Of a stretch of 64,000 nt of DNA, positions 10,995 to 23,350 are shown piece after piece (the first letter of the stretch is position 1; every line of letters starts with the position of its first letter). The position numbers and the translations under genes are program-made. The notes under the pieces were generated by a model, which saw nothing but the letters and a program-made list of their open reading frames with translations, did not search any database and was not told the DNA's origin. This DNA comes from Eulemur rufifrons (lineage: Eukaryota; Chordata; Mammalia; Primates; Lemuridae), in contig NC_090984.1 in assembly GCF_041146395.1 (NCBI RefSeq), positions 84,579,114 through 84,643,113 of the forward strand. Direction: 5' to 3'.

Positions 10995-11630
10995 AAGACT
11001 GCCCTTACTTTAGGCGTCAGCCACCAATTTAGTTCCCAGGCCTCCCACACTTTTGACCAGCTGACTACAAATTTGGGGGTTCCCTCAATTCCCCCTCAGG
11101 TTCTGTAATTCACTAAAATGACTCACAGAACTCACTGAAAGCACTATACTTACAATTATAGTTTTATTATAAAGGATACATATAAGACAAGATCTGGAAG
11201 TGTCCTGGATGCAAAATTTCCATGCTCTCTCCCCATGGAGTCAGGACATATCACACTCCCAGAATGTGTTTAACAAACAGGAAGTGCCTTCAAACCTCAG
11301 TATCCAGAGTTTTTATCAGGGTTTCATTATGTAAGTATGGTTGATTGCATCATTCACCATGTGGCTGAACTCAATCTCCAGCTCCTCTCCCCTCCCTGGA
11401 GGCTGGGCTGGCCCAAAGTTCCAACCCTCTAATCTTGTGCTTGGTCTTTCTGATGATCAGCCTCCACCTCTGATGATCAGCCTCCACCCTGAAACCATCC
11501 AGGGGCCCACAATGAGCCACCTTATTAGCATAAGAAAGTCACTCCTATCACTCAGGAAATTCCAAGGGTTTTTTCTGTGCCAGGAACTGGGGACAAAGAC
11601 CAAGTACATTCTTTATTTACCATAGTTTCT
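10995..11630 (-). repeat. Old retroviral-type LTR (ERVL-like), minus strand
   Basis: In reverse complement the order is: 'caatcaaccatacttacata' with 'atgaaaccctgataaaaac', a 'catggggagagagcatgg' block, 'atcctttataataaaactat' (an LTR polyadenylation signal), then 'gtgagttctgtgagtc' and 'gaacctgagggggaatt'. This order is that of a common mammalian ERVL-class LTR. No internal viral genes are attached; it is a decayed solo LTR. Confidence 0.6.
11451..11490. repeat. 20-bp tandem duplication inside the LTR
   Basis: 'tgatgatcagcctccacc' at 11451 recurs at 11471, period exactly 20. The copies are identical over the shared 18 bases. Confidence 0.95.
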
Positions 11631-11809
11631 CTACCTGTTTTCTATATTTCCAAAATTTTCTATCAGCTAATGTCTCATTCACTTCTGTTTGTCCTTGTGG
11701 CTTAATATATATGGTTGTTTTTGTTTTTTTTTTATTTCCCTTGTAGCAAGACTGGGGAGTGAAAGTAGAAAAAGGTAAAGATTACTCCTCTGTGTTTACT
11801 GAAGTCCCT
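11631..11809. other. T-rich unassigned stretch
   Basis: T runs at 11719-11738 region; nothing else. Confidence 0.4.
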
Positions 11810-11965
11810 ATCACAGTGGGTTCAAGTCCTTTATTTCCTACTAACATACTGTATGGCCTTGAGAAAGTCACTTTATGACTCCAGACTTCAGTTTCCTCAA
11901 TTACAAAATAATAGCATTTAATTAGAACTGAGGATATCTGATAAATATTAGCAGTTCTATGGCCC
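11810..11965 (+). repeat. MIR, sense
   Basis: 'gtgggttcaagtcc', 'tggccttgagaaagtcac', 'cttcagtttcctcaattac' and 'aaaataatagca' follow the MIR core in sense. Confidence 0.8.
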
Positions 11966-13431
11966 TTTATTCTCATACTTCTTGCAGATATCACTAATTG
12001 ATCATAGAGGTCTTTCCCACTAATCCCAGACCTGGCCTCACAGTTATTCTCAAGACAGCCAGTCTTGACCAAGAGATTAGAGTCAGTCAGCAAACAAGCT
12101 AAACCATATGTGACATCCTAGGACTAAATGCTAAAGTTCCTTTGTGAGTCTGGTTAGTGGTCAAAAGAGGAAGTAAAAATCATGTAAATTATAACAGCTA
12201 ATTGGAAACAATGACAGTAAAAGTTTCCTAAATAGCAAAGTGATAACTGGCAATTAAGTTTTGGAAAAAAATCTGTGAGGTCATTCACTTTTTTCAACTA
12301 ATATTAGCAATACTAGAAGTTACACTAGAAGTTGAGAAGATAGGAAAATAGAAAGATATAGAGTTTTTCACTTTCCACTCAATAATAGTGTAGGGAAAGA
12401 ATTACAAAAGAAAGGTTCCTAACAATTCCTGCACTGCTGAGAGAAAAATGTTGGCTGCACACATGCCTTTCCTTTCTTGCCTAACTTCCTCAAGCTCCTC
12501 AAGTAGGGATCTGCTAACATCATGGGCACCATGGAACCTCACTTTGCTGCTGGAGGAGGTAACAGATACCTCCCCCTCCTCCCCTTCTCCTTCCTCAGAC
12601 AGGTCTGACACAACCGCTGATGCTGGAAGCGGAAGGAACTATGGAGGGGAGACTTGAATATCCTTGCTATTCTCTCTCCTTCTGAAGGAAAGAGCTAAAG
12701 TTGTCTTCTACTTGAGGAGCTCATTTGCCTTTATAAAATCAAATGGAATTGGGAATCCAGTACTTGCCTCCTTGAGGGTAACTCAAGTCTGGACTTTAAA
12801 ACAAGGGCTGGAAGGGTCTAAACTATGTTTCCGAGCTAAGATCTCAGGAGATTTGGGACAGAAATCTCTTCAGTAATAAAGAGTGCACCAGAGTACACAG
12901 AGTGGCCAGAGGATCCCCAAAGCTGAAGCCCTTGGGAGTCTCATCTCTGCATCAGGTAGCTGGATAAAAAGGAAATCCCGCCTCCCCCAACAAGAAATTA
13001 CACAAGCCCCTATAGCTGGAATTCAGGAGGAGAAAGGAGAAAGAGAAATTCTTTGTACACTTTTCACGTGGTCCCAATTCATTTGTATGCCTTGTTAAGG
13101 ATTAAGATGATTCCTGCTCATGCTTGCTGACGTACATTCAAGATTATCCTGCTAAATCTCCAGAAATGCCAACTGGGAAACAAATGATGATTGTTCTCTT
13201 AAAAGATCTTTGTTTCACTGTGTGACTGTAATGGCCCGTTGGGCTCCTTCAAGTGCCAGCCTGAACACAACCATGCAAAAAGGAAGAAAGAAAACCTCTG
13301 CAAAGCAGCAGTCAAGGGCCACTGCAGGCCCAGCTGCACAAACCCGGTGGCTGGCCTTTTAGCCAAGTGCTGAAGCAGGATGCCAGAACCAAGGGCAAGA
13401 TAGACAGGCACCAGAGTGCAGAGCCAGAGTC
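11966..13431. other. Repeat-poor unassigned stretch
   Basis: No interspersed repeat recognised. At 12402-12611 the minus strand holds a short frame rich in Glu and Ser (for example 'SDLSEEGEGEEGE' then 'LLEELEEVRQERKG'). It lacks an ATG at its start and is closed by a stop shortly upstream. I see no gene structure around it. Confidence 0.4.
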
Positions 13432-14130
13432 ATGCAAGGCTTCAGCACAGAACTGGGCAGAAGTTTCAGCAGTTGGAGCCAGTTGTGCCCAGAGCTGGAG
13501 TCAAGACTGCTGAGGGAATCAGAACTCCTGGCACGGGAGAACTGGAGGTATCCCTGCCAGCAGGTCCTGAAGAAGACCTGTAGTTCACACACACACATCC
13601 AGCTGTGCATAAGGCCATGGTCTGGCTGTCTAAACGTCTCAACACCATCTGAGCTCCCTCTTCCATCCTGCTCCTGTACATCATTTTCCTTCCAAGGCTG
13701 CCCTCAGAGCTCACCTCACCCTATTTCTTCTGGGAAAAAATTCTCAGGACTTCCTGGGGGGAAGAGGAGAGAGAGAAAAGGAGAGATTTACCACATAGTA
13801 CAATTTCCTCTGTCCAGAACTTTCCCCTCCTCAGCCCTCACCTTAGGGATGGTCCTACCTCAGCTCTGGAGGTGGTCCTGGACACCCCTTCTGAGCAGCC
13901 ATGCGATGCCCAGTCTGCCTCCGCAGCAATGCCCACACACATACAGAGGAGCTCAGAGATCTGCTCTTGCTCTCTTCCCGTCTCTTACTGCTTTGATCAG
14001 TGTAGAAAGCCTTAGCATCATGGCTAGGGTTCCCAGGAGCCAGGGAAAAGGCTTTCAATATGAGGAAACTCTTTCAGGTCCATCTGTTTATCTTTCTAAT
14101 GTAAAGACTCAGCCATTAGACAACAATTAA
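13432..14130 (+). other. Longest open frame (232 codons), function unknown
   Basis: The frame opens with ATG and runs 232 codons. The predicted product is rich in Ser, Pro and Leu, with no domain, signal peptide or repeat that I can recognise. Antisense frames overlap it (13359-13610, 13466-13714), which points to locally stop-poor GC-richer DNA rather than coding pressure. I see no TATA box, CpG island or poly(A) signal tied to it. Most likely non-coding; kept because it is long for this window. Confidence 0.15.
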
Positions 14131-14644
14131 ATGAGATGCTATATTTCACTGATATTTGGGCTCTCAACTTCTGTTCTACTGGTTTTTTTTTTTTTAACCT
14201 TCTTATTCTGTAATGAAATAGCTGAGATAACAAGGCAAGAGGAAAATATATTCTTTATTTTAACTACTGTATATCCATTAAATCCTGCTTAAAAGCATTT
14301 GTTTTCATTATTGTACAAAGCCGATTGACAGGAATGCAAAGTTGGGAGCAAGAGCCAAGAGAAGCTTAAGAATCTCATTTTAAACATAAAACCTTTCTCT
14401 CAGACCTGGCCCAGGGACCTGGAGAGAGACAACTGCCACGGGTCCATTGCAGTCCCAGGGTGGCATCAGAGAAAAGCCCTTGAGAAAACCATGAAGTGGG
14501 GGAAAGTAATTTAATCCATCTCCCTAGAGGACTAGGTCCTGAAGAAACATGGTTTCCAAAAGCCCTCCAGGAACCATCTAGCACTTCCTTGGTGAAGTCC
14601 AGGAATACAGAGCAGTCACCTTGAGGAAGGTCCAGAATGGGAAG
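14131..14644. other. Unassigned stretch
   Basis: T run at 14181-14195; then AT-rich sequence (14230-14340) and mixed sequence. No repeat recognised. Confidence 0.4.
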
Positions 14645-14761
14645 GTGGAGGGTTCAGACACCAGAGTCAGGCTCCTGAGTTCGACTCCTTCTGGCTGTGG
14701 AGCTCAGAGATGATACTAAACCCCTCTAAGCTTCTATTTTCCTGTGCATAAAATGGGGATG
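14645..14761 (+). repeat. MIR, sense (5' half of a split copy)
   Basis: 'ccagagtcaggctcctgagt', 'tcgactccttctggctgt' and 'ataaaatggggatgacaata' follow the first half of MIR. The copy is interrupted and resumes at about 14937. Confidence 0.75.
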
Positions 14762-14936
14762 ACAATAACAGCCACCACTTACTGAGCACATAGTATCATC
14801 AGGCTCTGAGATTTTTCCTATTTCAACGCTAACTCTTTTACTCATATTAACCCTTTTGATCCTTATAGCAACCCAGGAGGTAGGGTTTATGATTGCCCCC
14901 ATTTTACAGATGGAAAACTGAGGTACATCAAGGTTT
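14762..14936 (-). repeat. MIR, antisense, nested inside another MIR
   Basis: 'cacttactgagcacatagta', 'ttatagcaacccaggaggta', 'cattttacagatggaaaact' and 'gaggtacatcaagg' form an antisense MIR. It lies exactly where the sense MIR breaks. Confidence 0.75.
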
Positions 14937-15003
14937 ATGTACCTCATTATAAGATTGCCTGGCATGCTTTAATAGTAAAGTACTCAATAAATGTTAGCTA
15001 TCT
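14937..15003 (+). repeat. MIR, sense (3' half of the split copy)
   Basis: 'tacctcattataagattgcc', 'tggcatgctttaatagtaaa' and 'actcaataaatgttagctat' complete the MIR begun at 14645. Confidence 0.75.
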
Positions 15004-16149
15004 TACTAGCATTAAGGATTTTCTTAAGCCTTAAGCAGGGTAGAAGGACACACAGGGTGGACAGAGCAAGATCATGGGCCATTTAGTCTTTTCCTAGCTT
15101 CATTCCTTAGTTCCAAAATCTCACACAAATTTTCTATAAACCAGCTACCTTCTTTACTAAGTCTTTCCTACTTTTCATATAAGCACACGTGCACACACAC
15201 ATACACATTTTGTCACACACATGTAAACTCAGGATCACCCATACCCTGCCAAGCCACAGAGATGCTCTGGCAGCCCTGAACTAGCTTGAGATTTAGGGAT
15301 GCTTTGATTCACCAAAAACTTGAGGCAGCCAGTTTAGCTTGATTCTTTAGTGGACCAGTTTGTCTTAATGAACAAATTCAAGAGGTTCTTTGACTTTAGA
15401 GGCCTTAGAAATACTTTCTGGGGCTTTTCTTAACCAGCTAATCTGCAGCAATATTAAGCCTCACAACTGCAGGAATAACCCAAGTGTTAATACTCTGCTG
15501 CAGCAACTGGTCACGTTCACCACTGCTCTTGGACCTGTCCCTGATGCTGCTCATCAGGGGCTCAGAACAGGTTCCTGGGAAGACCACAGTATTTTAAGAC
15601 AAGGGAATGGAGACTGGCTCAGATGAAATATCTCTCACACACAGACACGTGTCTCAGTGAAAGCAAGAGGAGGCCTTAACAGATACCTGGTTAAGACCTG
15701 TCATCACAAAACTGATACCTTTGGGCTTGGAGAACTTGGAGGGGCCTCCCAGAGGTCTAACTCTCAAAAGGGCCCTAGAGCTGATGTCTCCTCCTCCAGA
15801 GTTTGGTTTTCTTTTCATTATGCCTTACACCAGCTTAACGTATTTCAGCATCTACAAAATTTAAAAATGTACATTTCTCCTTCTGCCTATATAGCATTCT
15901 CCCAAGTGGAAAAGAGGACCCTGAGAATGTGAGGAGAAGAAGGAAGAGAGCTAGAAGACAGGCCTATAGTATTGTGAAATGCTTGACCATGGGCCTTAAG
16001 GAAAAGATACTTTGATTCCCAAAATAAAAAGAAAAATGTCAACTCTCTAAAATCTATTCAGACTCCAACAATTGTCCTTAATGAGAAAGCACAGAAATCA
16101 CTCAGGTAGTGAATAAAGTCTTTCCAGAATATTCTTCATGAGTATGCCT
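15004..16149. other. Unassigned stretch
   Basis: Contains a short imperfect CA-rich tract at about 15184-15225. Open frames at 15390-15626 and 15657-15932 have no recognisable product. Confidence 0.4.
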
Positions 16150-16640
16150 AAACTTTAGTTTTTAAAAATTAAATCTTTTTTCTGTGTTTGTGGCTCCTTT
16201 AACTGGACTCTTCACAGATGGACTGCAGAACAGTGCGTGTGTCTGGACCTTCAGGGATGGGAGCAGCGCTTTGTTTCCTGCGCCATCTGGTTCCCTGTTC
16301 CTAGCTCTAGCATAGACCCCCACTTCAGCAGAGTAATCAGAAGAAATCAGAAGAACACCTCAGGGAAAAGAATCTAGGACTCAGACTTAACTTCCTCTAA
16401 GGAGGATCAAACACTGAAGACTGTTCCTTTTCAAGTTTTATTAATCCTGGTTCATAATTTCCACCACATCATTAGTCATTTCCTATTTCTGAGGGGCTGG
16501 CAGCAGTCGCGGAGGCATCAAGCAGTAAATGGCAAGATAACCGTGCCACCTGCATGCCGTATTGACAGTTACCCACAACCACATCTGGGTGAGAGGCTAA
16601 CGTGCTTTCTCTAAAAGGCAAGCCATTTAGAAGTGCAGCC
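16150..16640. promoter_or_regulatory. Candidate regulatory block with two CTCF-like motifs
   Basis: A repeat-free block of higher complexity than its surroundings. The minus strand of 16280-16293 (core AGATGGCGC) and of 16543-16556 (core AGGTGGCAC) each match about 12 of 14 positions of the CTCF consensus CCASYAGRKGGCRS. A RUNX-type AACCACA lies at about 16577. Function is inferred from motifs only. Confidence 0.35.
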
Positions 16641-17391
16641 CAGTTTTTGATCTCTTGCTAAATACTTTTATCCACATCATCTCCCCATCTGGGCCTGGAA
16701 GTCATCATGTGACCTACGGTACTTTGAAAAGCAAGCAGCAACAGCAACGACAGCAAATGTGCCATAACCCTGGAGCAGGGTGAGCTCTCAAAGCCTTCCC
16801 AAGACAGGGAGGGAATCTGTCTCTCACAGGGAAAACTCTAGGAGCTGAAGTTTAAAGAAAGAAAGTGACAAGAATGATGTCCAGCAAGACCCCCTTTTAA
16901 AAATAGACAGATGAAATGTAATTTATAAAGAACTTGAGGGCTGCTAGTAAGAGTGACTCCATGAGGGCTTTGCCCAGCTCATAATGGCACGTAGGCAGCC
17001 ACATGGCAAAGGGGCTTCCGATATCCTGGTTCCCCAAAGTCAGAGAGTCTTCCTGATAAACCCCTTAAGAAACTCAGCATGTGACAGACAGACAGGGTCC
17101 TGGGGGCGCCCTAGCTTGGATACAAATCTAACTATATATGGATACTAGCTTTAGTTCTGGGCACCAAAGAGAGGGCTAATGATAGAAAAAGATACATAGC
17201 AACTTCGATGGCCAAGCCCCTGGCTAGGGAATCTGCCACCAATCCATCCCAAGAGCTATGGCCAGTTCCAGAAACCTCTGAACTGCATTTCCTCCACTGG
17301 CAACTTCCTATACCAAGGACTTTAAGGGAAACACAAATAAAGCTCATTTGGGGATATTTTAATTTTTAAAAGGCTAAACCCTAATACCTGG
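16641..17391. other. Unassigned stretch
   Basis: A short GACA run near 17083-17093. Nothing else recognised. Confidence 0.4.
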
Positions 17392-17482
17392 CCCTTAAAT
17401 AGCATTTCCATCTGGATAATCCCAAGCACTTTGCCAACAGTTGGGTAATCACATTCCCACTTAGCAAAGAGGGAAGTTCCCA
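17392..17482 (-). repeat. MIR fragment, antisense
   Basis: 'gataatcccaagcacttt' and 'cattcccacttagcaaagag' fit the antisense MIR core loosely. Confidence 0.4.
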
Positions 17483-18264
17483 AACTTATTACATCTCTCA
17501 TGAAGGAATGAAAATTAAAGAGAGCAAGTTAAGGAAGAATGGATAGCTTTTTCTTCATTACCATTTAAAACAGCAGTTTTCTTGAAGAACCACAACTTTG
17601 AGTGCCATTCTGGGTATTAAAACTGACCCAGGATAAGTGTTCACATACCCAAGGTCCTCCCCCTCTTCTCCAGCAATGGTAGTACCAGGAGGTCATAAAA
17701 ATGCGACTCCATAGGGTGGTAGTATCATCTACTATAGGAATAAGAGTGGAAAAGTTGGAGAAATTAAACTCCTTGTTCTTTTTTTTCTTATAGTTACACT
17801 GGTCCCTGCTGTTACCTACCAGTCTCAAGGTGCAAAAAGCATCAAAGCACCCATCCCATTACATTTTGAGGAGCCTGTTCCACACATGTGGCCTCTTTTG
17901 ATCTCTCAGATGCTTCTTGAGAAAGACTAAACATTCAAGTTATAATTTTCTTTTTGACGACATATACCCATACATACATGCAAACACACAAACACTGACC
18001 CAGCCTCTGGATTTATTCTAAATCCTCCAATTATACTCTGATTTTCCCCCTCTGGATTTTACATGGTAGTCTATAATCCATCGACTAACTATTTGTCAAA
18101 GTATCAGGAAGGAGTAACTACCATTTCTTACTTTTGATAATTACAATGTCCCTCATCTTAGAGTGTTATCCTGAGTCTTGTTTTTCCTCAAGGCTAATGA
18201 AAGATTAAAACAACAGTGCTTGTGATTGCAAAGCACTTCAGCTGTAGAAAGGAAATTAAGGACC
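17483..18264. other. Unassigned stretch
   Basis: No repeat or gene recognised. A short CA-rich stretch occurs near 17965-17995. Confidence 0.4.
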
Positions 18265-18360
18265 TATCCTAACAACTTAACTCATTAAATTCTCATCAGT
18301 CCTATAATTTCTCTGTTCATATCCCCTCCATCAAATGAGGTATTGAAGGCTAACACTCTG
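18265..18360 (-). repeat. MIR fragment, antisense
   Basis: 'taactcattaaattctcatc' then 'ccatcaaatgaggtattgaag' fit antisense MIR. Confidence 0.5.
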
Positions 18361-20760
18361 TCTATTTAAAAGTAAATCTGCCTCATTGAAACACCTGTGG
18401 AGCTGAGGATTCTAGCTCTCTGGATGAGCTTAATCCTAATGAGGTTAGCACAAGGAAAGGAACTAACAGATCCTGATATGCTTGGTGTTTAGTCCCCAGG
18501 CCTCTAACTCTGCCAGAGTCACTAAAGCCTTCTGCTCCCCGGTTTCCGAACCTCCTTCAAAGGCTCCCCTACTCTCAGTGCAATTGCCATGGTAGCTGAA
18601 ACCAGTGTTGATTTTTATCTGCATGGCAACCTCATGCTCCCACAGGTTCCAAACTGATCAAGTGGCCTACAGAAATGCCACCACTTCTTAAAAAGGCTAA
18701 GCCAAGCTCTGTAAAATTGAGACAGAAAACAATCCCTTATCGTGTCGGAAGTAATACTTGTGGTTATCTAAAGCAATGGTAATCATATCACACACTTTAT
18801 CTGTGAGTGGCTTTTTCCTTCCAGGGGTAGGAATAGAAACTTCTTCTCCTTCATAATGAGCACTATTGAAACTCCAGCAGGCAGACCTCTGGGTTTGGCG
18901 ACATGCCATTCCCTAACATAAGCATGTAGCCATCTCCAAAAATACAGCATGGCTGAAAACAGGTACAAGTATTTTCTAGAAATATTCTTTGTAAAGGGCT
19001 TATTTTATAATAGGGATTGTTTGTGTTAGGGCCTTTTGGGCATGTAGGTTAACAAGAACTTGCAGTTCCGGTGCCAGCTCTCTTAATCCAAGAGGGCCTT
19101 GTGTGAGTTCAGGGGACAGGGCCCAGGAAACAATACATGCATTTTCCTTTGTAAGTGCTGCTACATCATGAGAGAAAAGCACTCTGCTATTTAATCTGTC
19201 ATAGTTTCTTCTGACAGATATTGTGGCTGTCAGTGCACCACAACAAAACATATGCTCTATCAGATTCTCAGCACTAGAGAAGTCTTTAAAATAAAATTAT
19301 CAAACAGCATCATTTATTGAGAATGACAATCCAGCCGCAGCCTCTTTGTGACTCCTCAGTCATGCAAACACCACAGCATTAGGTGTACATCTCAGTCAGA
19401 GGCCCTACAGGTCAAGCCCTCTGATGAAGGAAGCACCACTGTCTCCAAGAACACGTTTTCAGGAGAAAAGTAGAATGAAGTTTCCTTTTGCAAGAGGGAG
19501 AAATTTGTAATCTTGCTTGTCAGACTGGAAACCTGAAGTACAGTGCCAGGTGCCCTGTGAGCCTGGCAAATATTGGCCCAGAAAAATGGAGGACAATGGA
19601 TTGTGGTATTCTTCATGCTTCCCCCTAGGCATATGTCCCAACTGCCCCTTGCCCAGTCCCATAGACTCGCCTATCACTGCAATTGTTGTTCCTGGTCCCA
19701 GACTATGTAATACTTATGCAGGATGCAACAGGTAAAATGAGCCCCATTTGCCTAAATAGTTTTATTTCAGTGAATTAATGTTGTTAAAGGTAAAATAAAG
19801 CATTTTAATGCCTAGGACAGTTGTGTTCCTTTTTGTATCTCCTTCATTGGACTAGTGTCTTTGCTTTCCTGTAATGTAAATACATTATATAAAGATGTTA
19901 TCCGTAATGTGAAGATAATCCAAACTACCTGCTCTGTTTCAGAAGAGAATTTTGAGGATTAAACTTGTACAAACATGAGTTATGCTAAAGCAATATAGAC
20001 TCCAGGGAAACCTAGAAAGTATTGTTGGAATATTTTTGCTATATGTACTTTTCTATTAGATTACTACTCTATGGAAAATAGCATTTATCTTATTTAGGTG
20101 TTAATTATTAAATTATGTGCAAGTTTAGAGACCACGCCACTGCAACATAAAAGGTAGTTACTGAAGGGTAATCATAATCAGCTGTTGTCAACCTCCACTG
20201 AATAAATAAGCAAAAATTTAAAATACATTAGAAGGTTAGATAAAGAACTCCTTGACAATAAAGATTGTTAAATACTAAACTCTACAACAAACGTCCTAAA
20301 TTTCTATTCCCAGGAAGCTTTAAGATTGAGCTGCCTCAGATGATTTAAAATTTTTGTCAGAAGCATGAGGAATTGTTTTCAGATTGCTTATGGAAGTCTC
20401 TTCCAACGACATCATCCTCAGTCAACACATACACCTGCACAGGGGCGCATGTCAGGGCATTCAGAGGCCGAAGCTAACCCTGGAGAATGGACTTGATAGC
20501 TGAAAGTTTCACATTCATACACAGAATGTATACACTTTTCCCTGTGTGACAAGATGGCTACAATAACCACTCTAAGATACAAAGTGGAATAAGACAGGCT
20601 GGTGAGAAGACAAATTAAATTAATACCAATAATATCTCTGATCTATAGAGAAACAGAAAGGCAAAACGGCTCTTGAAAATAAAAGTTATTTGTTCCTAAA
20701 TCCTGCTTCTTTGCTTGGAGCTATTTCTTAAGAAAGAAGCTGCTTCCTTCCCTAACCATA
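18361..20760. other. Repeat-poor unassigned stretch
   Basis: About 2.4 kb without an interspersed repeat that I can name, and without a supportable exon. Low repeat content makes it a reasonable place to look for conserved elements. Confidence 0.4.
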
Positions 20761-22395
20761 TAAAATGATCCCTGAAGTTATTTATAGTGTTCATGGCCCG
20801 GAGGCATCACTTGGTTCCCCCACCACAAGCCCAACCATGTGTTACTATATTAAAAAATGTGAAAAAGTAATTATGGGGTATGGGAGCCAGTGTCTGCAGA
20901 CACAACCTGCCAAAGAGGAAGTGACAGGAAACTTATGCTCCTTGTTGCCGCTCAAGCACTGCCCAGGCTCCAGGCTCAGAAGAGAGGAATCTGTTCCAAG
21001 AAATAAGAGAGAAGCCTGCCCTGGTGGATCAGAAATATCCCTGTTTCTGAATATATAGTAAACTGGTTTCCATTCCCAGGTTCCCTCAGTTGGTCAAACT
21101 TTCCAGTCACGTGGAGAGACCACTCACGGCATCCTCCCTCAGCAATTCAGCCAGATGCCTGCCTCGGCTCCCACCGGACTGCACCGACCAGAACATGCAA
21201 GGTTCTGGACTTGGGCAAGAGTTTGAGGCCACTAAAATTGGCCCCTAGGACCCTGAACTGCCACTCTCCAATCCTCATTTCTGCCACCGTGTCCTAAATC
21301 CAGCCTCCCTGTTTCTCTTCCCACCTCTACCCCGGGTCTCTTGCCCTCAGATAGGATGTGATGATTCATCCATTACTGATTTCTGGAGCAGTTGTCCACA
21401 TACTCACAACCCTCCCAGCTCTCCCCTGGAACAATGGACTCTACCACCACTGGGACACAATTGCTTTCTACCCCTGGCGACAGAGAGAAAAAGGAGTCCA
21501 CACATCTGCCCCAGAGAGCATAAATTTGTCAGGGAAAGAAGTCTATATTTCTGTAAAAAAGGCCAGTGTTCCCAAGAGGCCTTAGCTTAGGAAACGTTTA
21601 TTGAGAGAAATTACATTTCCTTCTCAGAACCTCCCTCTGCCTCTGGTCTAAGCTACAAAAGAAGTTCTCCTCTGACATCTCAAGAAAAAGAGACAAGCAC
21701 CAACCCTCACGAGAGAAACCTAGAAGTTTGGAAAATACTACTATCTCAGGAAGACTGCACTTGGAAGTAAATAATCCTTGTCATCTCTAAATTCAACCTG
21801 ATTACCTAAATGCATAATCATTACATGAACTTCCAAAGAAGCAAAAATTTACCCACACAAAAATTATCTTCTAAAAATTGATTTATAGAAATCTCTTTCA
21901 AATAAATTTTTAAAGAAAAGAGAGTCACAGACAACAAAGAATGCAGAAGCTAATGGAAGTCAGGAAAAAACTGTCCCTACTATCTCTTTAACAAACTAAA
22001 TTGAAGTAACCTGTTTCCCTAAATGGATAACATTCTATAAGCATGAAATGTAATTTCATATTTTATATACACCAGGCTTGAGTTCCTATTTTACATATTG
22101 AAGTTTTACAATGTGGGTAAATGCTAATTTCTAAAATTCCCTAAAAATCTTCACTTCAAATTTGTTTTCAACTCAAGGCAAAAGCATATAAATAGAGTTT
22201 AAGCACATACCAATGATGCAGCTGGAAAGATGACTTTAAAAATCAGAGAAAATATTCTTATAAGGAAAATCCATGGCAAATCCACATTCAGACATTGGTT
22301 TATAGCTTTCTGAGATGCCCTGTTAACCTCCCAAAGATCTGTAGACCAGCTTATATTATCTCATTATCCCAGTGTTCCCCTTTCATCTTTGCCTC
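20761..22395. other. Repeat-poor unassigned stretch
   Basis: Mixed composition to 21600, then AT-rich. Open frames at 20765-21058 and 21358-21585 show no domain. Confidence 0.4.
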
Positions 22396-22431
22396 CTATA
22401 GCCCCGTTTCTTCGCCACTGTAGTATCCACA

Positions 22432-22445
22432 GTGCCACCTGCTGG
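22432..22445 (-). promoter_or_regulatory. Consensus CTCF-binding motif
   Basis: The minus strand reads CCAGCAGGTGGCAC, matching all 14 positions of CCASYAGRKGGCRS. CTCF anchors chromatin loops in an orientation-dependent manner. Motif seen directly; occupancy is inference. Confidence 0.6.
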
Positions 22446-22899
22446 TTTTAGGAAGTATTTTCATGGCTCCCAGGTCTCCTTTCTGGGATTTAATTAAAGT
22501 CTTATCAATGGCTAGAAAAGCCACAGAAATATGCTCTTCAAAAATAGTAGAAGAATCCATGAGATGAGCAAGACACCTATTCGTGGAGGGTTTTAACATG
22601 GCCTAACATATTCTCCCGAGGCAAAGCTCTGGCTATTTTAAAGGCAACATGAACCAGGTTAAACCTAACACTAGCAAATTTGCTTCATGCAGGTTGGCAA
22701 TAATGAGAATACAAGAAAAAAAGGGAAAAAAAGGTTAGCAAGACTAAGTGCCTCAAAAAACTTCCAAAATTCTTTATTTTCTCATATTCATCAATCCTGG
22801 ACTTCTACTTTTTTCCTCTCTTAGATAAGTACCTTTAATTTTCAAAAGAGATGAAATTTGCCATCGTAATTGGTTAAATAGGAAGAAAGCTTTAACTCA
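22446..22899. other. Unassigned stretch
   Basis: A-rich patch at 22713-22733; nothing else. Confidence 0.4.
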
Positions 22900-23235
22900 A
22901 TCTCTTGACTTGATTCATAGCAGCTCCTTCTTCACCAACAGTTATGGTCTCCCTCCCCCCAAGCTGGAGTCTGGGGGCAGCCGCATAAACGATAGGCACC
23001 AGAGCATCCACAGGCCTGTGTGAATGCAGCGCCCCTCCTCCCATACTTAACCTTTCAGATGGTTCAACTATTTTCCATGTGTCAACAATCTGCCATTTGC
23101 ATCTCAGGCCTTAGCCCAGCAGAAGATAAGAGAGGATAACCTTTAGAACCCACAACTAATGAATATGAATGAGGTCATTCCTGCAAGTTTCACTGTGGGA
23201 CAAAGTAATGCACCAGGAAAATATTTGTGCCTCAA
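22900..23235. promoter_or_regulatory. Candidate regulatory block with octamer and GATA motifs
   Basis: Repeat-free. A perfect octamer ATTTGCAT lies at 23095-23102, followed by GATA-type sites in 'agaagataagagaggataac' (about 23120-23140). Function is inference. Confidence 0.25.
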
Positions 23236-23239
23236 GGCT

Positions 23240-23350
23240 CCTGACAAGCATTAGCTAATCAAGTTTCCTAACAATCCCCTGGAGTCTAGACTGGCAAAGG
23301 GTCATTAGCCCTCTTTAGCAGGTAGGCAAACTAAGATACACAAAGGTTAC
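23240..23350 (-). repeat. MIR fragment, antisense
   Basis: 'gtttcctaacaatcccctgg' then 'gcaggtaggcaaactaagat' and 'acacaaaggttacc' fit antisense MIR. Confidence 0.55.

Noticed and set aside
12402..12611. Acidic minus-strand frame (SDLSEEGEGEEGE... LLEELEEVRQERKG) as a coding exon
   Set aside because: It has no ATG at its start, a stop lies a few codons upstream, there is no convincing splice pair, and the acidic run comes from a simple TCC/CTC-rich tract on the plus strand.
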